The translations under genes and the position numbers were made by a program. Under the pieces are notes generated by a model. The model had not been told where the DNA came from. It made no database searches and saw nothing but the letters and a program-made list of their open reading frames with translations. DNA of 35,094 nucleotides from Candidatus Ruthturnera sp. (GTDB lineage Bacteria > Pseudomonadota > Gammaproteobacteria > PS1 > Pseudothioglobaceae). Below, in pieces: positions 1-6,068 of the stretch (the stretch's first letter is position 1; every line of letters starts with the position of its first letter). The stretch is taken from the NCBI GenBank assembly GCA_030599095.1, contig JAUVOQ010000014.1:1-35094 (forward strand). The letters run 5' to 3'.

Positions 1-105
1 GGTCATCAGGGTCAACTGGCGGGTCATCAGGGTCAACTGGCGGGTCATCAGGGTCAACTGGCGGGTCATCAGGGTCAACTGGCGGGTCATCAGGGTCAAC
101 TGGCT
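1..105 (-). repeat. 21-bp coding tandem repeat, 5 copies (4 perfect), cut by the window edge
   Basis: Units start at 1, 22, 43, 64 and 85. The first four are identical and the fifth has one change. Read on the minus strand, each unit encodes PVDPDDP in the adhesin frame. Because the unit is a multiple of three, gain or loss of copies would change linker length without breaking the frame. The array may extend beyond the left edge, and assembly could have stopped here because of it. Confidence 0.95.
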
Positions 106-1267
106 GATTAGGATCGTCAGGGTCAACAGGTGGATCGGTTATATCTGTTAAAGGAGGTAGGTCAACAGGTGGCACAGTGACCCCATACTCAATCAGGTTA
201 ATGTAAAAGACATTTGATAAGGCACTAAATTCCCCATCACTAGCAATAACTTGCACGTTTATAAAACCGACACTATCGCTTCTTGGTATCCCACTAAAAA
301 CACCTGTCTCACTATGAAATGTTAGCCAGTCTGTTGCTGGACTATGATGCCAACCTGGTTCTGATATATTAGACCTGTAAGTTAAAATATCATCATCAGG
401 GTCAGTAAAATGATCGGCTATTGATAGGGTGAAGGGTTCATTTATATATATTGTATTCTCGCTTGACTCTGATGAAACGTCTGGTCTAATCCGCTCTTGT
501 GGAACACTACGGGTATTTGTATTTGATGGACGATTTTCTTTATAAATCAATGTATCTTCAATTGGATTAATAAGAACTGGTGCTCTGTTAGTAGGGTCAT
601 CAGAATCGTCAGGGTCAACTGGTGGCGTTATAGGGTCGTCAGGCGGATTATTGGGGTCAGCAGGGGCAGGATTAGTAGGTGGATTACCGCCAGCAGGTGG
701 CGTAGTTCCAGCAGGTGGCGTAGTTCCAGCAGGTGGCGTAGTTCCAGCAGGTGGATTACCGACAGTAGGGGCAAAACTAGTAGTTAGTGCTTTAGTAGCA
801 CCGCCACCGCCACCGCCACCGCCACCGCCACCACCGATCGGTAAAATAGGTAATATTGAACAAATATAAAAACCATCACTTAAATATACGTCGTTAAAAC
901 TTTGAACAAATAAATCAGATTTATTTTCAATAATATCTTCTAAAATACATTTATCGCCATGAACATGAACGATTTGCGACCCATCAGCAAGGGTGACAAA
1001 ATTGTCTTCAATAGTATGATACATCCCATCTTTACTGGGTAGAGACACTAGGTAAGATAAATCAGTCGCACGTACTTTAAAATAGTCGTCAAAGGTTACT
1101 TCTATATCGTCCTCTAACTCTATCACTAAGTCATTGTCTACTTTACGGGCTATGTGAGGGTAAACAGCCCCCCCGTTAGGGGCAGTTAATGTATACTTAA
1201 CACCTTTAACCACTTGGATATGTTGCTCGCCTTTGGTGGCGATAATATTTTTGAAACCTTCTTTCAT
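1..1267 (-). CDS. Giant type I-secreted adhesin-like surface protein, N-terminal part (runs off left edge)
   Basis: I translated this by hand: it stays open from the ATG at 1267 to the window edge, about 422 codons with no stop. Residues 1-110 look like the BapA-type N-terminal prefix of type I-secreted adhesins, including NDLVIELEDDIEVTFDDYF. A run of 12 glycines follows (DNA 800-835), then a PPAGTT repeat and an Asp/Pro-rich linker. A dystroglycan/cadherin-like (He_PIG-type) module spans roughly residues 220-360, with FTDPDDDILTY, FSGIP and VIASDGEFSALSN. The protein leaves the window inside repeated PVDPDDP units. The role in adhesion or biofilm is inferred from the architecture. Its size and C-terminus are unknown. 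The protein is predicted to be exported and cell-surface. A sigma70-like promoter lies 70-100 bp upstream. Confidence 0.75.
   Translation of the reverse strand, partial: MKEGFKNIIATKGEQHIQVVKGVKYTLTAPNGGAVYPHIARKVDNDLVIELEDDIEVTFDDYFKVRATDLSYLVSLPSKDGMYHTIEDNFVTLADGSQIVHVHGDKCILEDIIENKSDLFVQSFNDVYLSDGFYICSILPILPIGGGGGGGGGGGGATKALTTSFAPTVGNPPAGTTPPAGTTPPAGTTPPAGGNPPTNPAPADPNNPPDDPITPPVDPDDSDDPTNRAPVLINPIEDTLIYKENRPSNTNTRSVPQERIRPDVSSESSENTIYINEPFTLSIADHFTDPDDDILTYRSNISEPGWHHSPATDWLTFHSETGVFSGIPRSDSVGFINVQVIASDGEFSALSNVFYINLIEYGVTVPPVDLPPLTDITDPPVDPDDPNQPVDPDDPPVDPDDPPVDPDDPPVDPDDPPVDPDD
693..754 (-). repeat. 18-bp coding tandem repeat (about 3.4 copies)
   Basis: Units at 693-710, 711-728 and 729-746 are identical, followed by a partial copy. 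On the minus strand they encode repeated Gly-Thr-Thr-Pro-Pro-Ala within the adhesin linker. Next to it, at 800-835, alternating GGT/GGC codons encode 12 glycines. Both stretches are low-complexity spacers and likely to vary in length between strains. Confidence 0.9.
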
Positions 1268-1339
1268 GTTGTTATGTCGCTTATTTCTTTACTATTGCTA
1301 TCATATCTCGTTTTAAATAATAGGTAAGTGAGCGATTAG

Positions 1340-1368
1340 ATTAGAGTTTTTATGTTATTATTCTTCAA
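1340..1368 (-). promoter_or_regulatory. Candidate sigma70 promoter of the adhesin gene
   Basis: On the minus strand TTGAAG (1368-1363) and TCTAAT (1345-1340) are separated by 17 bp. Transcription would start near 1333, giving a leader of about 65 nt before the ATG at 1267. The -10 has one mismatch to consensus and the -35 two. The AT-rich surroundings hold other weak matches. Confidence 0.4.
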
Positions 1369-1418
1369 TTGTATATTGCCATGCAATTATATAATAATAT
1401 AATGTATTCAACTACAAA

Positions 1419-1447
1419 TCAATAAGAAAACCTTTCTTCCTTATTGA
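1419..1447 (-). terminator. Possible hairpin downstream of rsfS
   Basis: TCAATAAG and CTTATTGA form an 8-bp perfect stem around a 13-nt loop between the rsfS stop and the adhesin promoter. Only a three-T run follows on the minus strand, so intrinsic termination is uncertain. Confidence 0.3.
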
Positions 1448-1496
1448 AATTTATTGACGATGATAGGGGTGGTTGTTGAGTGGTGCAGTGGTCTCT

Positions 1497-1829
1497 TTAA
1501 GCGTTTTCCAGTTTCGACCAAAGTTTTTCTAATTTGTAAAACCCTCTGGTTTTTTCAGTCATCACGTGCACCACAACCTCTGCTAAGTCTATTAGCACCC
1601 AGTGTCCAGTTCCAGTACCTTCAATGCCCAGCACTTTCATATTAAGGCGTTTGGCCTCAATTTTAAGATTATTAGCAATACCACGCACATGCTGAATTGA
1701 TCGACCTGTGGCAATAACAATGGCTTCAATATCAGCACTTTGCTCTAAAACTTTCAAAGTGATGATGTCCTCGCCTTTTAGTTCTTCAATGGTATCGGTG
1801 ACGACTTTTAATTGTTGTTCCAAATTCAT
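1497..1829 (-). CDS. rsfS: Ribosomal silencing factor RsfS
   Basis: A 110-residue protein of the RsfS/Iojap family, which binds ribosomal protein uL14 and blocks subunit joining during starvation. Family features are visible: the IVIATGRSIQHVRGIANN core near residues 37-54 and the EGTGTGHWVLIDLAEVVVHV segment near 69-88, which is the conserved beta-sheet and dimer region. Length is typical. The ATG overlaps the nadD stop as ATGA, so the two genes are translationally coupled, the usual gammaproteobacterial order. No coding sequence follows for about 230 bp. Confidence 0.96.
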   Translation of the reverse strand: MNLEQQLKVVTDTIEELKGEDIITLKVLEQSADIEAIVIATGRSIQHVRGIANNLKIEAKRLNMKVLGIEGTGTGHWVLIDLAEVVVHVMTEKTRGFYKLEKLWSKLENA

Positions 1830-2428
1830 AAGGTTTTAATATAAGTAATGACAGATTCTGGCAGCAAGCCAGACAAATTTTTATGGGTGCATATTTTACC
1901 ACGAATAGTGCTTGAAGAAATATCAAGCATTTGAGTTTTTGCAAAATAAAGCAACCCTGTCTTTTGATCGTCTAAATTGTTGATTGTATCAACTAATTTA
2001 AAGCCATAATTCTGCCGAACGATTGAAATATTAGGTCGATTAATCACCACAAGATGGCAATATTGATGAAAATCTTGGAAATCTTTCCAACTGCTTAAGT
2101 GATTAAAGCTGTCCATACCAATCACTAAACAAATCACATGATTTTGATAATTTGATTTAATCTGTTTGAGTGAATCAATCGTGTAAGACACACCATCTCG
2201 CTCAATTTCTCTAGTGTCTATTGCCAGCGTGTCAAATTCCTTAATAGCCAATTGCAACATATTCATACGTTGATCAGTGCTAAAGTTAAGTTGGTCTTTA
2301 TATACAGGCTTGGCGCAAGGCATTAAAAATAATGCTGACAACCCAAGTTCAATTTTAAGTTGGGCGGCATTTTTTAAATGCCCATAATGAATTGGATCAA
2401 ACGAGCCACCAAAAAAGCCAATCATCAC
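1826..2428 (-). CDS. nadD: Nicotinate-mononucleotide adenylyltransferase NadD
   Basis: A 200-residue nucleotidyltransferase that adenylates nicotinate mononucleotide to deamido-NAD in cytoplasmic NAD synthesis. The N-terminus carries GGSFDPIHYGH, with the nucleotide-binding H-x-G-H motif. The C-terminal ISSSTIRGKI is the second ATP-binding motif. Two adjacent ATGs (MMIGFFGG) leave the exact start ambiguous by one codon. It is coupled to rsfS by a 4-bp overlap and follows the hydrolase gene after 74 bp, so it may have its own promoter in that gap. Nothing unusual is seen in the protein. Confidence 0.97.
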   Translation of the reverse strand: MMIGFFGGSFDPIHYGHLKNAAQLKIELGLSALFLMPCAKPVYKDQLNFSTDQRMNMLQLAIKEFDTLAIDTREIERDGVSYTIDSLKQIKSNYQNHVICLVIGMDSFNHLSSWKDFQDFHQYCHLVVINRPNISIVRQNYGFKLVDTINNLDDQKTGLLYFAKTQMLDISSSTIRGKICTHKNLSGLLPESVITYIKTL

Positions 2429-2502
2429 TTAAGTTATCCATAATAAGAAAACCGTGCTTGCTGATGAAATAAGAAAGTTTTGCTTGCTTATTACTACGGT
2501 GC

Positions 2503-3225
2503 TCACAATATAACCTTAATTTCTTTCTTGGTCATGGCGTGGGCAGGGTAAGGGATTTTTCCTTGTTGCATACCGTTGACATAATTAACAAAATCGGCTT
2601 TATTATCAAGCAGTAAAAAAGCATTCCCTTGTTTTTGTTCGCCCATGGTTGTGTTGATTTTTGAGCCATAATCATGTCCAGAATGTGGCATGACATCATC
2701 ATCAATATATTTAAGTTTTTGTATGGAATGGAACAATTCGTTAATATTGCCACCGAGTAATGAACAATGCCCCGCCCCATAAACGAATAAAGTATCTCCT
2801 ACAATAATATGTCCATCCAACAAATAACAAATCCCACCAGCACTGTGCCCAGGTGTGTTGATAATTTTAGCGACAGTATTGCCGATAAAAATAGTGTCGT
2901 TGTTTTCAACCGTCTCAGGCGAGCTGTTAATTTGTAAATAAGACACTTCATTAACACCCACTGTAATTTTAGCACCCGTTGCTTGTACAATTTCATCAAC
3001 AGCATTAGTATGGTCAAAGTGCCAATGAGTCAGCCAAATATCAGTAAGTGTGTAGCCTTTATTGCGTATTTTGTCAATAAACAATGGTGCGTCCCATGCT
3101 GGGTCAACAATGGCACAGGTTTTAGTGTTATGATCAAAGATAAAGTGAATTGAATTCTCCGAAGTGCCAATATGGTAGAGAATTTCTAGCGTGTAAGTTT
3201 TTTCTTTAAAAGTTTGTGTATTCAT
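2503..3225 (-). CDS. Metallo-beta-lactamase-fold hydrolase, glyoxalase II-like
   Basis: A 240-residue MBL-fold protein. THWHFDHTNAV supplies the HxHxDH di-metal site (H67, H69, D71, H72). TPGHSAGG and GDTLFVYGAG give the later metal ligands, and PHSGHDYG resembles the glyoxalase II-type C-terminal motif. Thioester hydrolysis, for example of hydroxyacylglutathione, is a reasonable family expectation. Substrate cannot be assigned, since persulfide dioxygenases and other MBL enzymes share the motifs. The gene stands alone on the minus strand, divergent from the tRNA operon at 3318. Confidence 0.85.
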   Translation of the reverse strand: MNTQTFKEKTYTLEILYHIGTSENSIHFIFDHNTKTCAIVDPAWDAPLFIDKIRNKGYTLTDIWLTHWHFDHTNAVDEIVQATGAKITVGVNEVSYLQINSSPETVENNDTIFIGNTVAKIINTPGHSAGGICYLLDGHIIVGDTLFVYGAGHCSLLGGNINELFHSIQKLKYIDDDVMPHSGHDYGSKINTTMGEQKQGNAFLLLDNKADFVNYVNGMQQGKIPYPAHAMTKKEIKVIL

Positions 3226-3248
3226 GCCATTATTTTACCAATTATGCC

Positions 3249-3276
3249 TTGACTAATTTAACTTAGAGATTATAAT
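3249..3276 (+). promoter_or_regulatory. Sigma70 promoter of the tRNA-Ala/tRNA-Glu operon
   Basis: TTGACT (3249-3254) and a perfect TATAAT (3271-3276) are separated by 16 bp, 42 bp upstream of the mature tRNA-Ala. It would give a precursor leader of about 35 nt. Confidence 0.75.
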
Positions 3277-3317
3277 TTACGTTTTTTGTTAGCAAGTCAG
3301 TAATTCGGTGGTGTTTT

Positions 3318-3393
3318 GGGGCTATAGCTCAGCTGGGAGAGCACGACACTGGCAGTGTCGGGGTCAGCGGTTCGATCCCGCTTAGCTCCACCA
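3318..3393 (+). tRNA. tRNA-Ala(GGC)
   Basis: A complete 76-nt cloverleaf. The acceptor stem GGGGCTA pairs with TAGCTCC (one G-U). The anticodon stem CGACA/TGTCG encloses the loop CTGGCAG with anticodon GGC. The T arm contains TTCGATC, and CCA is encoded. It is followed after 25 bp by tRNA-Glu, probably in the same transcript. Confidence 0.97.
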
Positions 3394-3418
3394 TTTCTTG
3401 ATACAAAATTTTCTTTAT

Positions 3419-3493
3419 GTCGCCTTCGTCTATCGGTTAGGACTCAAGGTTTTCATCCTTGCAAGAGGAGTTCGATTCTCCTAGGCGATGCCA
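3419..3493 (+). tRNA. tRNA-Glu(TTC), integration target of the cassettes
   Basis: A 75-nt cloverleaf with encoded CCA. The anticodon stem CAAGG/CCTTG encloses TTTTCAT, anticodon TTC. The acceptor GTCGCCT pairs with AGGCGAT, so the terminal pair is G-U, unlike G-C in the second tRNA-Glu at 6194. The last 27 nt (3467-3493, T arm to CCA) recur at 4603-4629 and, with one change, at 6069-6095. This is what a tRNA gene looks like after elements have integrated at its 3' end and restored the tRNA. Its natural terminator appears to be at 6104-6138, beyond both cassettes. Confidence 0.96.
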
Positions 3494-3550
3494 AATTAAC
3501 CTTTGGTATCAATATATTTAAGACATTGATACTAATAAATATGACGACAA
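3494..3550 (+). repeat. Cassette left end L1
   Basis: This 57-bp segment directly after the tRNA-Glu CCA matches 4630-4686 with four differences. It contains an inverted repeat, GTATCAAT/ATTGATAC, with an 11-nt spacer, and ends in ATGACGACAA. The octamer ATGACGAC also begins both right ends. Confidence 0.9.
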
Positions 3551-3806
3551 TTAATAATTAATCGGGTTGAGTGTGGTCATTTCGTTTAAAAATTCTGGTG
3601 CAAGGTGAGCGTATCTCATTGTTGTGTTTAAGGACTGAATAATACAATAACTTCAAAAAACGACAGCAAGAATTGTTTTAATGTTGACCCTCTAACTATC
3701 CCTTGAGCGTTAAAAATGACTCTCAAGCCCCAGCCACAGTCGAAAAAATCAAAACCACTGGCATTTCAACTGTCAATCTTGATGTTGGCAACATGGCTAC
3801 TAGTTA
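3551..3806. other. Cassette 1 region without a recognised gene
   Basis: Between the left end and the antitoxin stop there is no convincing gene. A plus-strand open stretch ending near 3809 (…KNDSQAPATVEKIKTTG…) has no start with a ribosome binding site and no family I recognise. It could be a decayed remnant. Confidence 0.4.
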
Positions 3807-4169
3807 TTAAATTAAATCAGTCACCTCGATTTTTAGCGCTTGCGCTATAGATTTAACTTGCTTAATGCTTGGATCTCGCTTGTTATTTTCAATACGTGAG
3901 ATTGTTGTCACATCAATGCCAGTGGCATCGCTTACATTTTTAAGTGTAAGCTCACGATATTCTCGCCATACCAAGCAAGGGTTTTCACCAAAAATCAAGC
4001 GTTCAGCAAATTTACTCGAAATCATTTCTTCTTTTCCGTTCGCCAAATCTTTATCGAATTGTGCCATAGCCTCTATGTCTTGCATATCCTCAACACACTC
4101 TAACATAGCGTTATAATCACTCATTGGCACTAGTGCGTAATCTTTTTGTTCAATTGTTAATGTTTGCAT
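3807..4169 (-). CDS. XRE-family antitoxin of a RelE-type toxin-antitoxin pair
   Basis: A 120-residue protein. The N-terminal half (MQTLTIEQKDYALVPMSDYN onward) resembles the Phd-like leader found in this antitoxin type. The middle carries GENPCLVWREYRELTLKNVS, and an XRE helix-turn-helix follows (about residues 70-115, with DATGIDVTTISRIENNKRDP). I chose the ATG at 4169 because AGGGG lies 8 nt upstream, the family's N-terminus begins there, and the start sits 10 bp after the toxin stop. It should neutralise the toxin and repress the operon. A perfect palindrome upstream of the promoter (4459-4481) is a plausible operator. An upstream in-frame ATG would overlap the toxin and is unlikely. Confidence 0.88.
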   Translation of the reverse strand: MQTLTIEQKDYALVPMSDYNAMLECVEDMQDIEAMAQFDKDLANGKEEMISSKFAERLIFGENPCLVWREYRELTLKNVSDATGIDVTTISRIENNKRDPSIKQVKSIAQALKIEVTDLI

Positions 4170-4179
4170 TGCTTGACCC

Positions 4180-4416
4180 CTATTTATAAATATCACCTCT
4201 ATTGCCAATTTTGGCAATAATAACCCTGCTCCGTTCAATTCTAAACAACACTCTAATTCCACCAACTCTTAATCTATGCGTGGCTTTTGGGTGGTTTATA
4301 AACTTCTTAACATCACCCAAGGGTAGTTGCTTAATTTTACTAACAACCAAACCTCTTTTTGAACTGCCCATCTTTGTTAAGTATTTGATTACCTGCTTGC
4401 TGTATTTAACGTCCAT
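4180..4416 (-). CDS. RelE/ParE-superfamily toxin
   Basis: A 78-residue basic protein with the RelE-type C-terminal pattern HRLRVGGIRVLFRIERSRVI then IGNRGDIYK, i.e. the strands carrying Arg and Tyr residues used by RelE-like mRNA interferases. The usual His of HRG is Asn here. The toxin precedes its antitoxin, a HigBA-like order, by 10 bp. Its ATG lies only 6 bp beyond a perfect TATAAT, so the mRNA may begin at or next to the start codon. Ribosome-dependent mRNA cleavage is expected from the family, but a ParE-like activity cannot be excluded. Confidence 0.87.
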   Translation of the reverse strand: MDVKYSKQVIKYLTKMGSSKRGLVVSKIKQLPLGDVKKFINHPKATHRLRVGGIRVLFRIERSRVIIAKIGNRGDIYK

Positions 4417-4422
4417 GATTCT

Positions 4423-4450
4423 ATTATAGTTTTGTTTGCTTATGTGTCAA
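4423..4450 (-). promoter_or_regulatory. Perfect-consensus sigma70 promoter of the RelE/XRE operon
   Basis: On the minus strand TTGACA (4450-4445) and TATAAT (4428-4423) both match consensus, with a 16-bp spacer. The expected start site, 6-8 nt past the -10, coincides with the toxin ATG at 4416. Confidence 0.85.
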
Positions 4451-4458
4451 GTTATAAT

Positions 4459-4481
4459 TTGCTTATTTATCAAATAAGCAA
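4459..4481. promoter_or_regulatory. Palindromic candidate operator of the toxin-antitoxin operon
   Basis: TTGCTTATTT and AAATAAGCAA form a perfect 10-bp inverted repeat around a 3-bp centre, 8 bp upstream of the -35. XRE antitoxins usually bind such sites. There is no T-run, so a terminator is less likely. Confidence 0.6.
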
Positions 4482-4495
4482 TATACATTCTTCCT

Positions 4496-4602
4496 AAAAA
4501 TGACGACGAGAAACAGTTTGAAAGGTTTTGAAACAGTTTGATTTTTGCCTTTTAAGTAGGGCATTTCAACATTTTTCAGGTTGTTTCAATATGTATTGGT
4601 TC
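4496..4602 (+). repeat. Cassette right end R1
   Basis: About 107 bp nearly identical to 5955-6068. It begins with ATGACGAC, then has two direct copies of GAAACAGTTTGA (4510-4521 and 4530-4541) and an inverted TTGTTTCAAT nearer the tRNA core. These TTGAAACA-like motifs resemble arm sites of tyrosine recombinases. R1 continues directly into the tRNA-Glu fragment. Confidence 0.9.
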
Positions 4603-4629
4603 GGAGTTCGATTCTCCTAGGCGATGCCA
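4603..4629 (+). repeat. tRNA-Glu 3'-end fragment (att-like core copy 2)
   Basis: An exact 27-bp copy of 3467-3493, covering the T arm, the acceptor 3' strand and CCA. Homology with the intact tRNA starts abruptly at GGAG and continues on the other side into the shared left end. It is not a functional tRNA. Confidence 0.95.
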
Positions 4630-4686
4630 AATTAACCTTTGGTATCAATGCATTTAAGATATTGACACTAATAAATATGACGACAA
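4630..4686 (+). repeat. Cassette left end L2
   Basis: 57 bp matching 3494-3550 with four substitutions. The inverted repeat is now imperfect (GTATCAAT/ATTGACAC). It ends in ATGACGACAA, like L1. Confidence 0.9.
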
Positions 4687-4713
4687 CGATAAAATTCTTA
4701 CTTAAAAAATACT

Positions 4714-4742
4714 TTGTTTGTACTGGTTTTAATCTATAAAAT
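4714..4742 (+). promoter_or_regulatory. Candidate promoter of the toxin-antitoxin-chaperone operon
   Basis: TTGTTT (4714-4719) and TAAAAT (4737-4742) have a 17-bp spacer, 26 bp before the GTG at 4769. The match is moderate and the region is very AT-rich. Confidence 0.45.
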
Positions 4743-4768
4743 TATTTATTTTTTTGTAAAGCTTAATA

Positions 4769-5305
4769 GTGATTGAAGTTATTGCCTTTCATGCTTGTAA
4801 ACAAAATGGACAAGAGCATGATGCACCTTTTTTAAGTAGGTCTAATAATCAATGGCTAACACAGGGTTATTATTTTTGGACTGACTCCGATTATTTTGCT
4901 AAAAAATGGAGCGAAGATTGTTATAAAGCAAGAGGCTATAAATATTGTATTATGAAATTTGAACTATCTTTTGAAAAAAATAAGTTGTTCGATTTAGTTG
5001 GCAATGTCGATCATAAGATTAAATTTTATGAGATGGTAAAAAAACTAAAAAAGTTAAATATTATTTCACAAGATTCGCTTTCATTAAGAGCGGTTGTAGA
5101 ATATTTAAGAGAACTTAATAGTAATAATGTTGGAGCATGGAGTTATCATGCTATAAAAATAGAGGATAAAAGAGATTTGGGTTTAATAAACATTCCTGTT
5201 GCTCAAGGTGCGAAAGAAAGCATTGTTGTTGGACCGACAAGACAACAATTATGTGTATTTGAAGGATGTTATACTTTCAAAAAAGGAGAAGTTAATTATG
5301 AATAG
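4769..5305 (+). CDS. Putative ADP-ribosyltransferase-like toxin (CmdT-like position in a TAC operon)
   Basis: A 178-residue protein starting with GTG. The N-terminus has IAFHACKQNG, then FLSRSNNQWLTQGYYFWTD and AKKW. This pattern (FHA/HGT start, then an aromatic GxYFW block with a following A-xx-W) is seen in DUF3990-like and related ADP-ribosyltransferase folds. The assignment rests on motif resemblance and on context: a small protein and a SecB-like chaperone follow in an overlapping operon, as in CmdTAC, where the toxin ADP-ribosylates mRNA during phage infection. Catalytic residues cannot be fixed by eye. The start is weakly supported, with no clear Shine-Dalgarno sequence. An unrelated nuclease-type toxin remains possible. 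Confidence 0.6.
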   Translation: MIEVIAFHACKQNGQEHDAPFLSRSNNQWLTQGYYFWTDSDYFAKKWSEDCYKARGYKYCIMKFELSFEKNKLFDLVGNVDHKIKFYEMVKKLKKLNIISQDSLSLRAVVEYLRELNSNNVGAWSYHAIKIEDKRDLGLINIPVAQGAKESIVVGPTRQQLCVFEGCYTFKKGEVNYE

Positions 5306-5576
5306 CGTACTAGATAAAATTCTAGCAAATAAAACACCAGAAGAGTTTGCGGAAGAAATGTTAGAGATTAGGGTGAAAATTGGGGAAGATACTATTTATG
5401 ATATAAGTGTTGAAGATGTGCTAGGCATTGATGTTGAACCGAGTATTAATTTTCAATATCCCAACATAACTGGAGAGATTGAAAATATCAATGTGTCAAA
5501 AACTCCTTGCACTAATTTAAACGATATTTTTAATCAAACAGTCTCAAATGACATATCTTACTCTTTGGCAGCATAA
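5298..5576 (+). CDS. Putative antitoxin of the toxin-antitoxin-chaperone operon
   Basis: A 92-residue acidic protein with no family I recognise. The ATG at 5298 is preceded by AAAAGGAGAAG at good spacing. It overlaps the upstream gene by 8 bp, and its stop overlaps the next ATG (TAATG), so the three genes are translationally coupled. The hydrophobic, Asn/Ser-rich C-terminus (about residues 65-92) could be the chaperone-addiction segment seen in antitoxins of TAC systems. That is inference from position, not from sequence identity. A longer upstream start at 5199 lies inside the previous gene and is unlikely. Confidence 0.65.
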   Translation: MNSVLDKILANKTPEEFAEEMLEIRVKIGEDTIYDISVEDVLGIDVEPSINFQYPNITGEIENINVSKTPCTNLNDIFNQTVSNDISYSLAA

Positions 5577-5950
5577 TGGATATTCAGTTAGATAATTACC
5601 GTATTACAAGTTTAAAGTTTGAAAAAAGCGAGAAAGAATCAAAATTAAGTGTAGGTCATGGCGTTGCTTATCAAGAAGAAGAGGCGAAGTCATTTGTTAT
5701 TTATTTTGAAATTTCATTGCCTGTTGAAGATAAGCTATTGTATATAAGTTATATTGCAACTTTTACAACTTCTAAAGAAGTTGATAATGAGTTTAAAGAG
5801 TCTCATTTTCCAAGTGTTAATGCACCAGCAATTGCTTACCCATATTTAAGGGCTTTTGTTTCTCAATTTTTACTTTTGTCTGGTTATGAGCCACAAATGT
5901 TGCCAACATTTAATTTTGTAAAAATGCAAGAAGAAAAGACAAAGAAGTGA
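5576..5950 (+). CDS. SecB-like chaperone (TAC-type)
   Basis: A 124-residue protein whose C-terminal half reads FPSVNAPAIAYPYLRAFVSQ followed by LLSGYEPQMLPTFNF. This matches the SecB pattern of a FPYxR-like helix, a short Gly-containing turn and a Pro-rich P-x-NF end. The N-terminal half is predicted beta-rich, as in SecB. In toxin-antitoxin-chaperone systems a dedicated SecB-like protein folds the antitoxin, and loss of that interaction frees the toxin. It is the last gene of the operon and starts inside the previous stop (TAATG). A general export function is unlikely given the context. Confidence 0.78.
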   Translation: MDIQLDNYRITSLKFEKSEKESKLSVGHGVAYQEEEAKSFVIYFEISLPVEDKLLYISYIATFTTSKEVDNEFKESHFPSVNAPAIAYPYLRAFVSQFLLLSGYEPQMLPTFNFVKMQEEKTKK

Positions 5951-5954
5951 CTAC

Positions 5955-6068
5955 AAAATGACGACGAGAAACAGTTTAAAAGATTTTGAAACAGTTTGAT
6001 TTTTTGATTTTTGCCTTTTAAGTAGGGCATTTCAACATTTTTCAGGTTGTTTCAATATGTATCGGTTC
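5955..6068 (+). repeat. Cassette right end R2
   Basis: Matches R1 (4496-4602) with a few substitutions and a short extra copy of a T-rich GATTTTT segment. It keeps ATGACGAC, the paired GAAACAGTTT motifs and the inverted TTGTTTCAAT. The last bases, TATCGGTT then GGAG, echo the tRNA-Glu D-arm sequence at 3431-3438. Confidence 0.9.

Larger units (their letters stand above)
3494..4629. mobile_element. tRNA-Glu cassette 1 (1136 bp): RelE/XRE toxin-antitoxin, no integrase
   Basis: Bounded on the left by the 3' end of the intact tRNA-Glu and on the right by a 27-bp copy of that end. It starts with left end L (3494-3550), carries a toxin-antitoxin pair on the minus strand, and finishes with right end R (4496-4602) plus the tRNA fragment. 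Cassette 2 shares the L, R and core sequences but has different cargo. No recombinase gene is present, so movement would need a tyrosine recombinase in trans. The closest general concept is a cis-mobilisable element or satellite in a tRNA gene. The boundaries are seen directly. Mobility is inferred. Confidence 0.8.

Noticed and set aside
1-105. Possible CRISPR array from the regular 21-bp repeats
   Set aside because: Units are directly contiguous with no spacers and translate as PVDPDDP in an open frame.
651-869. Plus-strand proline/alanine-rich reading frame
   Set aside because: It is the complement of the adhesin's repeat-rich linker and poly-Gly tract, with no ribosome binding site. The minus strand is open over 1.2 kb.
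3727-3809. Short plus-strand frame ending in cassette 1 (KNDSQAPATVEKIK…) as a gene remnant
   Set aside because: No start, no ribosome binding site and no recognisable family. I keep it only as a note in the gap entry.
4202-4429. Plus-strand frame over the RelE-like toxin
   Set aside because: It is antisense to a toxin with clear family motifs and a consensus promoter on the other strand.
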